Origin: Isoetes taiwanensis | Taxonomy: Eukaryota; Streptophyta; Lycopodiopsida; Isoetales; Isoetaceae | Assembly (NCBI GenBank): GCA_021234155.1 | Contig: JAJEKV010000036.1 | Span: 6,719,079-6,783,078, forward strand | Reading direction: 5' to 3' | Length of the DNA: 64,000 nucleotides | In this document: positions 45,158 to 56,977 of the stretch, one piece after another | Layout: each line of letters begins with the position of its first letter | Numbering within the stretch: the stretch's first letter is position 1 | Notes under the pieces: model-generated | Seen by the model: the letters and a program-made list of their open reading frames with translations, nothing else | What the model was told of the DNA's origin: nothing | Databases searched by the model: none | Made by a program: the position numbers and the translations under genes

Positions 45158-46101
45158 ATGGAGGAGGTTTCGACTTTATTACAACAGGTCCAGCAGCTTG
45201 TTCAAGTATACCAGCAGTTGCAGTTGGACAATAAAGAGCTTAAGGAACGTGTTGCTTCACAAGAATCTGCTTCTAACTCTGGATTGAGGCTATCAGAGCC
45301 TAAGATCAGTCTGCCAGAGAAGTTTGACGGCACTCGGTTCAAGCTCCGTGGTTTTGTGAATCAGATCAGGCTTGTGATCCAGCTCCACCCTCATAGATAT
45401 CCCACGGCCCAGGAACAAGTTGGGCTGATTGGTTCTCTCCTCACATGGCCAGCTCTAAGTTGGTTTGCTTCTTTATTGGAGAAGGGAGCTCCAGAGTTGC
45501 AAGATTTTGCTACTTTCACTGCAGAGCTCGAAGCATGCTTTGGAGACATCGATCGTCTGTGCACAACAGTCACAAAACTTTGCAATCTAAGGCAAAGCTC
45601 TCGTCCAGCTTCAGTATATGCATCAGAATTTTGTCAAATTGCGATAGATACTGCCTGGGATGATGTTGCACTTCGAGATTATTTCTGAAGGGGGTTATGT
45701 TGTTGTCTATGGAGGACCCTAAAACTTTGGCAAAAGCCATCAGATTTACAGTTCGATGCGATAATCGGCTCTTGGGACGTAGGCAAGAGAGACGTAGTCA
45801 GGTCTTCCCAATCACACAAGCGCCTGTAGCTACGTCTTCCCCGGTCTCATCTGTAGAATCCAACAGGTCTAGACCTGAGCCTATGCAGATTGATCGGGCA
45901 GTTCGAGGACCTTTATCTGCCGCCGAGAAACAGCGTCGAAGAGAGGCTAATCTTTGCCTCTACTGTGGAGGAACTGGACATATTGCTCGTGGATGCCCTG
46001 TGAAGCGCCCAAATCGGTCGAAAAACTTCAGGGGCCGGTCCAGTAGTAGGAGTCTCTTGTCGGCTGGCCGCCTTTTCTCAGACTCCTTTCATGGTTCTTG
46101 A
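45158..46101 (+). pseudogene. gypsy gag with CCHC zinc knuckle
   Basis: Start chosen at 45158 (MEEVSTLLQQVQQLVQVYQQ), a Gln-rich coiled-coil-like N-terminus. Then LSEPKISLPEKFDGTRFK and WFASLLEKGAPELQDF, the retrotransposon gag (capsid) core. The frame ends at 45688. The next frame (45697-46101) carries the rest of the capsid (LLSMEDPKTLAKAI) and a CLYCGGTGHIARGC knuckle (C-x2-C-x4-H-x4-C), which binds RNA. The break near 45688 coincides with a short deletion. Gag forms the particle in which reverse transcription occurs. Confidence 0.88.
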
Positions 46102-46513
46102 CATGTTTATTCCATCGGATAAAGTCAGCAAGGCATTCTTCATCTCTATATCATTGAAATCAGAGGTTGGAAGATTGGAAGCGTTGACGCAACTTGATTG
46201 TGGTGCAAATGCTTGCTTTATGGATAGTGCGTTCGCCAGTAAGCACGCCATTCCTAGAAGCAAGGTTGAGCAACCCGGTTCTGTTGAAGTGATTGATGGA
46301 CGAGAGATCTCCTCGGGTGCAGTCATAGAATGTACTGCGCCTCTTCAGGTTTTGTTCGAGGGAGTTTCTTATATTATTTCCTTCAATCTCATTGCTGCGC
46401 CAATAGTCTTGGGTCTACCCTGGCTCGAGCTACATAACCCACAGATTGATTGGCCAACTAGATCATTTCGATTTGCTAGTTCTAGCTCTAGTTCCAGTTC
46501 ATCTGCAGTTTAG
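46091..46513 (+). pseudogene. gypsy aspartic protease
   Basis: A frame of 140 codons contains the retropepsin active site as LDCGANACFMD (family D-[ST]-G-A, here D-C-G-A) and the C-terminal VLGLPWLELHNPQIDW, typical of gypsy proteases. It ends in a serine run and a TAG; the same frame continues beyond as a Pro/Ala-rich linker (about 46514-46850, repeats of CCAGCTCCAGCT type). The TAG is therefore probably a nonsense mutation in a longer polyprotein. Confidence 0.85.
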
Positions 46514-46850
46514 GCCTCTACACCAACATCGACTTCGATCCGTGCAGTATCGTGGGCCCCTGATCCCGTCCTTGTTGTTCCTGTTTCTGTTCCATGTTTT
46601 GATTCAACTCTTGCCTCTGCTCCAGTTCATGCCCCAGATTCTGACCATATTGTCGAGGATGTCCCAGCTCCAGCTCCAGCTCCAGTTTATGCTCTTGCTC
46701 CTGCTCTTGCTCCAGTTCCAGTTGCTGCTTTTGCTTCTGCCCCTGCTTTAGTTCTTGCTCTAGTCCCTGCTCCAATTCCTGTTCTAGTTGCTCCTGCTCC
46801 TGTTTCTGCTCATGTTCCTATTCCTGCTCATGTTCCTGCGCCCTGTAGAG
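46514..46850 (+). repeat. low-complexity Pro/Ala-coding linker
   Basis: Dominated by GCTCCxGyT words. In the protease frame it codes PAPAPAPVYALAPALAPVPV-like sequence, a flexible spacer between protease and reverse transcriptase. Confidence 0.75.
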
Positions 46851-47004
46851 GCTTCTTCATGTCCTCAGTTTCGTACCTCGAAGATTTCTCTTCGCGAATT
46901 TATTAAATCTGGAAGGCAAGATCCAAGTTCAATATTTGCAATCTAGGTTCACCCGTCGGCTAGCTCGGCACCAGTGAAGTCTGCTCCAATGCTCTCAAGA
47001 TAAA

Positions 47005-48250
47005 TATGGCGACTATGTTTTTGACAAAGTCAAGGCCAACAAGCTCCCAAAGCATCGTCCATATGATTGTCCTACTGATTTGCAGCCCGGGACAATGCCG
47101 CCATATGGTCCGATATATGGTCTATCTCCCGCTGAGTTGAAGGTTTTGCGGGATTATATTGAAGAGAATCTAGCCACTGGTTTCATTCGACATTCTCAGT
47201 CCCCTGCTAGAGCGCCTATCTTCTTCGTAAAAAAGAAGGATGATTCGTTGCGTCTAGTCGTTGATTATCGTGGCCTCAATAAAATCACAGTGCCAAATTG
47301 ATATCAGCTTCCTCTGATCCCAGAGTTGTTGGAACGGCTCCAAGGTGCGCATTATTTCACAAAGATTGATCTTCGAGGTGCCTACAATCTTATCCGGATC
47401 CGGGAGGATGATGAGTGGAAAACAGCTTTTCATACTTGGTATGGCCATTTTGAGTACATAATTATGTCGTTTGGACTTACCAATGCTCCAGTAGTATTTC
47501 AGCATATGGCTGATGATGTCTTTCAAGAGTTCTTAGACACTTTTGTTATCATCTATTTGGATGATATTCTTATTTATTCTAAGGCTCTCGAAGAACATGG
47601 GAGGCATGTTCGACAGATCCTTCAGAAGCGTCGTGAGCACGGATTATATGCCAATGTCAAACTTGAGAAATGTCAGTTCGAGCATGATAATGTGAAGTTC
47701 CTTGGCTATCATATCACTCCACACGGAGTTTCTATGGATCCCGAAAAGATCAGCACTGTTTTGGAGTGGCAAACACTTTCATCCGTTCGAGATATTCAGT
47801 GTTTTCTTGAATTTGCCAATTTCTATCGGCGTTTCATTCAGGATTATTCGGAGATTGCCCGTCCTTTGACACGCCTCATGATTAAGGACGTGCCATTTGA
47901 ATGGAGTGTGGAAGCGGAATCTGCTTTCCTTACTCTAAAGCATGCTTTTACCACGGCGCCAGTTCTTGCTCATGCAGATCCTTTGCGCCCATATGTTGTC
48001 GAAGCAGATGCTTCTGATTTTGCTCTTGCTGGGATCCTGTCACAGGCCTACCACTCATGGAAGTTTCAGGCTACTGAAATCAACTATCCCATTTATGACA
48101 AGGAGTTGTTAGCGATAGTGGATTTTTTCGAGGAGTGGAGACGTTTCTTGGAGGGATCTCCTTATAAGGCCACAATCTATATAGATCATCAAAATCTAGA
48201 GTGTGCTCAACCACCGCCAGGCCCGGTGGCATATTCAAGTATTATCCCGT
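47005..48250 (+). pseudogene. gypsy reverse transcriptase and RNase H
   Basis: Starts with [18 protein letters not shown] and then [18 protein letters not shown]. One TGA at 47299 interrupts the frame inside the conserved asparagine-arginine-tyrosine region (a CGA to TGA change would explain it). The frame continues with FTKIDLRGAYNLIRI, FGLTNAPVVFQHMADD, the catalytic IIYLDDILIYS, KCQFEHDNVKFLGYHI, FANFYRRFIQDYSEIARPLT and an RNase H start (YVVEADASDFALAGILSQ; NYPIYDKELLAIV). The YLDD box is intact. The RNase H C-terminus is lost after 48200 by frameshift. Confidence 0.92.
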
Positions 48251-48499
48251 ATTGATTTTGTGATCAAGTACCGTTCAGGATCCCTCCAAGGGAAGCCTGA
48301 TGCCTTGTCTTGACGCGCCAACTTTGAGCCCAAGCTAGGTGATCCTGCATTTGATCAACAATCACAGGTTATTCTAGGGCTGGATCGGTTCCAGCTTATG
48401 GCTCTCATTTGTTCGAGAGGCCTCATGATACGACCTTGTTGGAGTCTGTTCGAGCATCTCTGCCCTCCGATCCATTGGCTCAAGATGTATTCTCACACC

Positions 48500-49270
48500 T
48501 TGGCTCTGCATTTCTCAGCAAATGCGATCAGACTATGATCATTTTGAGGTTCGAGATGGACTCCTGCTCCGTGATGGGCTTCTATATATACCAAATGGTG
48601 CTTCTAGGCTTCGGGTTCTTCAGGCTTGCCACGTTTCACCTATGGCCGGACATTTTGGAGTAGCCAAAACTCTTGAACTTATTAGTCGAGAGTATTGGTG
48701 GCCTGGGCTTCTCGCTCTGTCGAAGCTTTTATTTTATCATGTGGCATCTGCTGTCGAGGATTCCAAGGCATCTTCCTCATGGCCTTCTTCAGCCACTGTC
48801 GGTACCAGATGGATCTTGGAAGAGCATTTCTATAGACTTTATTCCGGAGCTGCCACTCTCTCGGGGCTATGATGCCATCGTGGTTGTTGTTGATCGTTTA
48901 CCTGAGATGGCTCATTTTATTTCCTGCAACATCACCATCACCAGTGAGGGACAACGGGTCTTCTTCTTTGTGAAGTAGTCAGACTTCAAGCTTGCCCGAT
49001 ACTATCGTCAGCAATTGTGGACCGTAGTTCGTTGCAGGTTTTTGGAAGCAGCTTTTGGAGTTATTGCATATCGACCGCTCACTGACATCTGGTCATCATT
49101 CAGAAAGTAATGGGCAGGCAGAGAGCACTAATCAGACTCTGAAGCAATATTTAAGGTGTTTTATCAGTTATCAGCAGGACGATTGGGTCGATTATCTTCC
49201 ATTAGCTAAGTTTGCCTATAATAACTCACTACATGCCTCCACTGGTCAGACTCCGTTCTTTCTGAACTCT
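48500..49270 (+). pseudogene. gypsy integrase core
   Basis: Frame 48522-48720 encodes LLYIPNGASRLRVLQACHVS and HFGVAKTLELISREYWWPGL, the H-H-C-C zinc region, with a deletion just where the two cysteines should lie. In another frame come SISIDFIPELPLSRGYDAIV (first catalytic aspartate) and VVDRLPEMAHFI. After a stop (about 48978) the block near 49010 keeps a VDR word (second aspartate) and 49055-49270 gives SNGQAESTNQTLKQYLR (catalytic glutamate) and AKFAYNNSLHASTGQTPFF. All three catalytic positions are traceable, in three frames. Confidence 0.88.
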
Positions 49271-49284
49271 GGTCAATATCCTCG

Positions 49285-49860
49285 TTGGTCCCTGGCAGTG
49301 ACTCGATCAATCCTAGTGCCGAGTCTCGACTTGAGAAACTCCAGGCTCTTCAATCGGATCTTCAGCATCATCTTCACCGAGCACAGGAACGCTATCGGCA
49401 TTATGCTGATTTGTATCGGCAGGAAGCTCCTAAGTTTCACGTTGGTGACCTTGTCTGGCTTCTTCATAGGGACCTCCCTACCTCATGTCCCTGCAACAAG
49501 CTTGACTATTGTCGCCTTGGTCCTTACCGGATCACGGCACAAATCAACAATGTGGCATTCCGGCTCGAGCTCCCTCCAGCTGTTTGGCTCCATCCAGTAT
49601 TTCATGTTTCTCTATTGGAGCCCTATACAGTTAATACTCCCGGATTGCGTTCCTCCACCGCCGCCACCAGTAGAAATTGATGATCATGAGGAGTTCGAGT
49701 TTTGAGAGATTTTGGACTCCAAGTTTCTTCGTCGACGATTGTATTACTTTGTCGATTGGGAAGGTTACTCGCCAAGTGATAGAACCTGGGAGCCTGCCGA
49801 GAATTCGACTAATGCTCCTGATAAATTTGTGGAGTTTCACCGACGTTACTAGTTTGAGTA
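49285..49860 (+). pseudogene. gypsy integrase C-terminus and chromodomain
   Basis: Frame 49285-49680 holds LQALQSDLQHHLHRAQERY, APKFHVGDLVWL and LPPAVWLHPVFHVSLLEPY, the GPY/F-type C-terminal part. It ends at a stop, and a shifted frame (about 49700-49850) encodes a complete chromodomain, with YYFVDWEGYSPSDRTWEPAE then FHRRY. Chromodomains of this class steer integration toward methylated-histone chromatin. Confidence 0.9.
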
Positions 49861-49908
49861 CTCCGGCCCCAGCTTCGAGGACTCGTCGCCGTCGTAGGAG
49901 GGGGATGG

Positions 49909-50230
49909 TGTGACGACCATACGGATATTTGTATCATACGAACATTAACCAAAGATGGTCATCACACGGATGCAAAAGGGTAGTTGCACAAGACAAGATT
50001 TGAACTCGCAACTTTTCAGTTGCGAGTCACACATCCTTGCCAAGTGCGCTACCAATATTTGTTAAAGATATCCCTTCACGTCTTTCTCATATGTGGGACT
50101 ATTTTCAGGAGGTTCTAGAATATTCTAGAACCTATATGCATGCGTGAGATTTGGCAAGATCTCATCCATTGGAGTGGCGCAATCCTGACCGTTGGCCCAG
50201 ATATATAAGGAGGCACCTCCTTCTTGTCGA
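49909..50230 (+). repeat. gypsy right LTR, truncated
   Basis: About 90 percent like the left LTR by eye; lacks the last 95 bp or so and any target duplication. The tRNA-like antisense stretch is at 49986-50053. Confidence 0.88.
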
Positions 50231-51840
50231 ACCAGATTTAATTAAGTGTCATATGAAGTATTAATATTAGAAACTTCATTTGAACTATGTCTGGATGATT
50301 GTGCCAGATTGAGTAGTACTACATCAATGGATGTATGTGGATATTATTATAGCCTCTGATAGAACTGTTAATGGTCTATCATTAAGAAGCATTGCATCAT
50401 GGATGTATATAATGCATGTGCTGTTGGGAAACAACATGTGAGGTGTGTGCTATTGGAAAGCAACGTATGAGGCATGTGCTTTTGTGCAATTTATCTTTGG
50501 GAGCTTATGCATGTTGATGTGGCCCACTACCTTATGCTTTGAGTGTGCATGTTATTTCATCTTATTTGTAGATGATTTTTCACGTAGAGCTTTTGTATAT
50601 TTTATCTCTACAAAATCCCAAATCTTTACAAGTGTTTAAAAGTATGGTGGAAGACTGGTAAAATGATCAAGCGATTACGTATTGATAATGCAAAATGGTG
50701 TTGCTGAGTGTCAGAATCATACGATAATCAATGTTGTTCGATGTATGCTACCTAGTTCCTAATGTGGAACAAAAGTTGCTAAATCCTAATGTGGATGATA
50801 AATTTCCTCATCTTCAAATTGTGAATCCTAATGTGGGTAATGCACCTCCAATCCCCATGATGTAAATCCTAATGTGGATAATGGGTCTTTATATCCTCAT
50901 GGGAATGAGCTTGTAAATGGGTCTTTACATCCTCATGATGGGAATGAGCTTGTAAATCCTGAAGTGGAAGATGATTTCATACAGGAATTGGATTTGCATG
51001 ATGGGGCGGATGAGGATCATGATAGTCTACTTGATGTGACTCCGATATGAAGGCAAATTACAAGCCAGAAATTGGCGTATGGCCATAAAAACTGAGTTTG
51101 AATCTCTTATCAACAAGGGTCCTTGGGAGCTTATTGAATTTAAAGCACAACTAGTTGCGAAAGGACACTCACAAGTGCCTGGAATCGATTATGCGGAAAG
51201 CCTTCTCACCCATTGTGCTTCTCACTAGCTTGAGAGTATTGCTAGCATTTGCTACTCAGTTTGATTTGCTTGTACATCAAATGGATGTCAAAACTACGTT
51301 TCTTAATGGAGATCTTAGTGAAGTGATATACATGAATCAATCAGAAGGTTTTGAAATTCCAATGTGTATCTAACGTAGTGTCAAGAACACTTTGTGGTGT
51401 TTGTGCTTTATGTGGGTGATACTATCTTGGTATCTAATGCAAGCAATTAAGAGAAGACTCTTTTCTGCATTTGAGATAGTGAACATGGGAGAAATATGCT
51501 CATGTTTAGGTAATCAGGTCAAATGAGACAAAGACAAAGGTTCGAATACTTTCAGATTGCTTGGGTACACAGATGCAAATTGGAATGGTTGTCCAGACAC
51601 ATTAACGAGTGGTTGCTAGTTTTTCTTCGAAAAATCTTTGGTGTCTTGGATGAGTAAGCAAACGATGTGTTTCACTTTCCATTGCCGAAGCAGAATATGT
51701 TGCTGTGAGGCGAGAAGTTGTTAGGTTATGACGTTTGCTAGAGTGCTTAAGACAAGTTCAAGATGGATATGTGTCATAATCAAAGTGATATTGCATTATC
51801 AGAACATTATCAAAGTATTATTGCATTATTCTTGTTGTCC
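50231..51840 (+). pseudogene. copia integrase, RT and RNase H remnants
   Basis: After the gypsy LTR the sequence matches the complement of the internal unit of the 22571-28320 array, starting GATTTAATTAAGTGTCATAT. Coding traces: LFVDDFSRRAFVYFISTKSQ (50558-50630, integrase), AFSPIVLLTSLRVLLAFATQ and MDVKTTFLNGDLSEVIYMNQ (51197-51345, RT), FVLYVGDTILV (51400-51432, RT active site with glycine for aspartate), and GYTDANWNGCPDTLTS with SLVSWMSKQ (51563-51655, RNase H). Many stops. The TCCTAATGTGGATAAT repeats at 50770-50960 are low-complexity. Confidence 0.8.
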
Positions 51841-52041
51841 TTGAGAATAAGGATAGATATTATAAATTTGTAGCACTCGGGTTTTTTTCCTTTGTGACCA
51901 TCAAAGGTTTTTTTCATTCGAGTGCCAGACCAAATTTGCAGGTGGGGAGATTATCTATGGATTGCAATATTTGGTCTTCTTTCTTTTATAGGCACAACAT
52001 TTTCTATATCTTATTTGGTGAGAGATCACAAAGTCACAGGG

Positions 52042-52208
52042 TGTTGTATGAAAGTTGTTTTATTAGAAGGCAAACAGGCCTTGCTACAAAAAGGCAACAT
52101 GATTTATCTTTCACCTTATGGTAATACATTGCAAACACGCATCATCCAACATATGTCTTGTAATGGCATATTTGTCTCTTGTAAGCCATAGTAAACTAGT
52201 AAGTTTAA
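52042..52208 (+). repeat. copia 3' LTR relic
   Basis: Begins TGTTGTATGAAAG after CACAGGG and ends GTAAACTAGTAAGTTTAA; the last 45 bp match the 5' LTR end at 44041-44085. The final CA is lost. Confidence 0.65.
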
Positions 52209-52449
52209 TCAAGGTAAAACCTCGTTGTAAGCCAATCCTGTAAAATCCAAAGTGCAAAAGCCTTAAGTAAACCAACTCTGGCTGCAAATTCGGCAGAGAA
52301 AAAACCCATTGCAAGCCCTACAAACTCCTTTCAACATATCCATAAGGAAAGATATGAGCTCCAATATTCTGCTAGGAAAAAACCTCTGAAAAAAGGTATG
52401 AAACAAAAGCTTTGGCTTGACACACGCAAAATGAAGCAGTAGGTGACTG

Positions 52450-52545
52450 CTAAAAACTTATGATTTGCTGTAAATGCTCGGTCACTTCTGTTGGTGGGCA
52501 GCCGCTCTCGAAACCGGCTAACCGGAGAGGTCTCTTGGGCAGATG
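52450..52545 (-). repeat. dispersed hairpin repeat family B, copy 3
   Basis: Partial inverted copy. Its complement reads CCGGTTAGCCGGTTTCGAG, CCGAGCATTTACAGC and TTTTTAGCAGTCAC, matching copies 1 and 2; the hairpin end is missing. Confidence 0.7.
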
Positions 52546-55313
52546 GCAAGTATTTTGAGTGTGTCTCCCGCTGGCTCGAGTTTCATCTGGCGATGGCCCT
52601 TGGAGGCACTCTTTGTGGGCGCCTTTGCTTACGTTTTTAAATTAACGGCTATTTTGAGAGGTCAGCAACCAGTGTGGGAGTATTTGCATTAGTTGTTGCA
52701 GCCATAAATTTGCACACGAGGTTATCTTTGGGAGGTTCTAATCACAGTATCAAATGATGCTTGAAGTGAGTTCTCCATAGGGTTATCTAAATATTAGCCA
52801 GTACTGCGTTTTATGCTGTGTGGTTCGTTTATGCTGTGTGCTTGTTCTTATTTTATTGGTCTTAAAAGTCGGTTAATTACGTCATTGCAGAAAACATTAG
52901 TGAACTTACACCACTGGAACTGGAGAATCATCTTGTTGATGGGAATGGAAATGTGTGCTGGCTGATCAGGATCTTGCCACTTTTCTATGTTATTAAGATG
53001 CATTCTACAATTGCTAAGTTAATGTTCTTTCATATGCTGTGTATATTCGATATGAAAGGCTAGACACCACAACAAGACTTTGCATTTGCTTCTTGTTGAT
53101 TTTGTTTATTAATATAAGTTCTTTGGCTTTCATTACTTCAAAAGCAAACAAATCTGCTTAAAGGTCTAATTTCTTCCAAGAGGAAGTAAACCTATAATGA
53201 ACATATACATAAAAACATGCCTGGAACGGTCGTAAATGAGATGCATTGGTGTGCTGAAGTGGAGGCTAAAGTTTTGAGGTCTTTCAGGTGGAGTTCTCAA
53301 CTGCATGGTCACCGCGTTGTGCTCTTTGTAGAGCTTTCTGTGCGGTAGGTATTAGATTAAAATGTTGTTGTGAGTTTTCGCGCCTCCTATAAATCAAATG
53401 GGATAGAAATGGGATAGCAACAATAAGACACGTTTTCTTGTTCCTGCTTTGCAACTAAGTACGATATTGAAAAAGAATTACCAGTATTTTGCTTAGTTTT
53501 AGAGGCTTGCCATTGTAGAGACATCATGTTCCTGCAGATGTGAGCCCAACAAGTGCACAAACTATTTGTGCTATCCTCAAAGTTTTGGTAGTCACGTTAA
53601 TGTTCCTAATAGTTTTTAATAGTTAGATATGCATTTTTGCATTATGTAGTGTGTAACAGTAGACTGTCAGGATAGAGTATGTTTTTGATATTTTCTGCAA
53701 TTCTAGTAATGCACATAGTGTGTGTTCCTTATTTTTCGTCTTTGTATAATTTACTAGCTACTCTTCTAACAGAATTCAGTTTGGGAGAATTGAATTAAGT
53801 CGGTTTTCCAATGCAGCTGCAAAATATGGAATTAACTTTGGTGGTGGGTCGCTTTTTATGAGCACTTTTTATCTTTTACTTGCTATTTCTGATGTGTATT
53901 ATTCTGTTACCAACACTCATTTTTTTCAAAGCAGGAACTGAAATATCACACCTTCCAGAACCAGATTATGTAGAAAACTAACTTTAATAAGGTTTGCTTT
54001 CTTGCTCCAAGAAAACAAATAGAAAAGGGATGCTACAAATTTATAACTTGGCAACGCCCTTTTTGTGTCCGCCATGCCACCATATTGAAAATCTGATTTT
54101 TGACACTTTGGTTTATGCCCTTATTTTCTTTCCCTTGGGGACGTGTAGTGTCTATGGGTCTTTAGTCTATCAACATTTAGCAAAAGCAGTAATTATTGAA
54201 AGGAACATTTGCATCTGTATATCATATGTATTAGCAGTTGTTCCTTGGTTAGACTAGACTTATAAGACCCTGCAACGACAAACTGATGGTTACAAGTATC
54301 AGCCTGACAAAGAAGTGCACAGATGCCTAAGGTGATTGCATAAGTGTTCAATGGTTGCTCCTCTTTGGTTGGAGAGGAACTTGAGCATGTCATTGCAAAT
54401 AATGGTGGGCAGGAGGTTGATGGTAAGGGAGTGAATAAAGATGTTGTGTAATACAAAACCTATAGTAAAGCAAGGGAAATCTGAGAGTCTTGTATGGAGG
54501 CTCATAACCATGATTCATATTGAGTTGAGAAGTCTCGAACAAGATCAGAGGAACTCAGCTTCAAGGACAGATGATGTAGCAGACTAAAGGTTGTTATTTC
54601 TTTTAGTGCATATTTGTTCTCCAAAAATGGTGAACTTCTAATAATGCATTTTTTTTGCATAACATGACGCTTCTTATATATGAATTCCTGACACTACTTT
54701 GCCGACTTGTGTAGTATCCAAGTTATTGCATGAATGCTCCGTTGTCACTTACCAAGGATAGGGAAACAATGAGGCTAACGTTGAATGCTATTACGAAATT
54801 AATAAGCATGGGGGCCATCTCCCGTGTCTAGGCAATCGCCCGGACATCCAACAAATCTTACACCCACGTTCATTCCAAATAGTTCTCCGGCATGTTATGA
54901 TTTTGTTGTATTCCATGTTTTGCTGAATAACTTGAACAGATGCTGGGAGGATGCTTTCAGGCCCATATATGACTGGTTGAATCATCAAAAAGGAACATTG
55001 TAAATTACCCAAAAAAATCACAAAAAAGCAGGCTCATGGGCACCTACATTGCAGTTTGAAGCATTGTTGTAGGAAAACTGTCTAGCAACTACATGCTTGG
55101 CAACCAAGATTTGCAACACCACAGTTTTCTTTCAAGAAAAACTTGTAAATACTTCCTCCACACAATAACTGCTATTATAATTACTAATAACAATATGTTT
55201 TTACACTGAAACCCCAGAGTCCATGTGTCCAGTTGGATCCTAGTCCAACAGGAGCTCAACATCTAAGGAGGAGTTAGTAATACAAATGGCTACCATCACA
55301 ATGTCTTAATAGA

Positions 55314-55426
55314 AACTTTGATTGATTGTAAAAACATGACTTTCAAGTATGATTTAAGCCACTTCACCCTCCGGCCATGGAGGGCAACCCTCCGTGCGCA
55401 GCACCTTTTTTTTTTTTTTTTTTTTT
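55314..55426 (-). repeat. dispersed hairpin repeat family A, copy 4, with T-run
   Basis: Complete copy in minus orientation followed by 21 T (55406-55426) on the plus strand. Hairpin GGAGGGCAACCCTCC sits 15 bp before the T-run. A T-run directly after GCAGCACC hints at a retroposed pol III-type transcript or at poly(A) on the other strand. Confidence 0.8.
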
Positions 55427-56977
55427 AATCCTCTAACTACTTGTGGCGTTTCGACCATTGGAAGTGGCAGACGAATTATTGGTCAAAAATTTAATGGCCT
55501 TTGATTTGACACAGAGCAGAGAATATTCCAAAGATCAATGATCAAAAATCTAAGATGAGAAAAAACCCGATAAAAGGAATGGAATATAATGAATAATGGA
55601 AACCAAAAAGAACCTTCAACAATCTTACGCTATATCTCTACGGTTTATTCTCGCGGACGCAAATTATCATGTTCTTTTCGTTTTTTCCATGTATTTGCGT
55701 TTGGTTCAAGTTTTATTCCTCACCGTTGATCTGGTGAATATTCCTAGTATTGTGCCACACCAATGGCCATTAGAATTTTCAGCGGAAAAACACATGCCAC
55801 TGTCAATGGTGTGAAACGAACCTATGGTTGCAGCAATTAAAAAGAACAAAGATAAAAAATAACAAAACCATTGGTGCTCACGAACTTGCCAGATCCAGCT
55901 TCACACAGATCGGCCCTCCATTACTGTCATACCATAGCTTCATCAAACCTCCGTCCTGCCATAGCTTTCTGCTTCGGATTTGATGGATCTGGCATTTTCT
56001 TCTGTCATGCCTACAGTTTTCTTCTGCAGTTGTGCCATCGCACTAGGATTCAAATGAGGCAAAGAGGAAAGGGTTAGATGCCTAGCTCACCACTTGTTAT
56101 GGTTGCGGATAACCAGACCCAGCAAGTTCTTCGGGCTCTGCAAAGCATAAGGCCCCTGTTTTGGATTCTGCGACCCAGCGCTCTGTGGCAATTAACTAGG
56201 CGCCTGTTTTAAGGCCTGCAAATCTGGTCCATGGGCCACACATACCATAGCACACAAAGAAAACTTGCCATAGAAGAAATCCCAGTCCTAGGCTCTATTT
56301 GAATATACATTAAGCAATCCGAAGCTGGAGCACATGTCCACGCAGCCAAAAACAATCCTAATTGATGGCAAGAAGCCGAATCTGAATCTGCAAGTTTCGA
56401 ACAGGCAACACTCCTAAATTCGGCATCTTTTGGGGGTTTGTAGGCAGCTCCCCTAGAAACTAAGGCCTGCATCTGCCGATTTGAAGAGAACAAAGAATCA
56501 GGAAAAGAAAAGAACCAATAAGCTTCAGATCAGAACCATGTGTACGCTCGCTGGCCGGATATCCATATCGGGCCTAGTTGCCGGATGACAGTGGGTCGTC
56601 TCCGACATGCCGAAGCGCACGCCTACCTCTCCCACAGGCCTCCCTCTGTACACACACCACAGGGCAGCGATTCAAATGGCTCGTGCCTTCCAAATTGGGC
56701 TTCCTGGAATTCAACCCTTGCAACAAAGGCCCATGCAAAAAGCGGCCTCCAGACCACCCAAAATAGCATAAAACACTGAAGCTCCTCTCACATGGCAAAT
56801 TATACCCTTTTCAATACAATACTATACGGAAATCATAGTCCAAACCACTGCCTGAAAACCCTCCCCAACCCCAAAACGAAAATAGCATACTATATCATGT
56901 CACAAAATGCCTACGATACTTGCTTTGAAAAACCCAAGTAGGGTTTTGACCTTGACTACTGCCTTTGATTTGGAGCT

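Larger units (their letters stand above)
44555..50230 (+). mobile_element. Ty3/gypsy chromovirus, decayed
   Basis: Plus-strand element with LTRs starting TGTGACGACCATACGG at 44555 and 49909. A purine tract (GGAGGGGGATGG) precedes the right LTR. Order is gag, CCHC knuckle, protease, reverse transcriptase, RNase H, integrase, chromodomain, the chromovirus layout. The right LTR is cut off at 50230, where copia sequence resumes, losing about 95 bp plus any target duplication. Stops and frameshifts occur in every region, but all domains remain readable, so it is of middle age. Confidence 0.92.
43881..52208 (+). mobile_element. copia element relic, interrupted by gypsy
   Basis: A plus-strand relative of the 22571-28320 array. 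The 5' LTR ends with GTAAACTAGTAAGTTTAACA at 44085 and is followed by the primer site TGGTATCAGGGC and then AGATCAAGGTAGCC, as in the array. Internal sequence resumes after the gypsy insertion at 50231. The 3' LTR ends at about 52208. The left boundary is uncertain; 43881 is chosen because it starts TGTT and gives a 205-bp LTR. Coding parts are integrase and RT-RNase H remnants with many stops. Confidence 0.75.
52209..56977. other. intergenic region upstream of the LRR gene
   Basis: No supported gene. It contains family B copy 3 (52450-52545) and family A copy 4 (55314-55405) with a 21-T run. The stretch 56540-56960 is more GC-rich and is the likely promoter and leader of the LRR gene; no TATA box stands out. 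Confidence 0.45.

Noticed and set aside
46518-46775. Minus-strand frame rich in Gln, Glu and Leu, looking like a coiled coil
   Set aside because: It is the antisense of the gypsy Pro/Ala-coding repeat (GCTCCxGyT words); the composition follows from the repeat, not from a gene.
53000-56500. Possible exons upstream of the LRR gene
   Set aside because: Open stretches are short, with AT-biased or Cys-rich translation, and no splice path gives a protein-like product.
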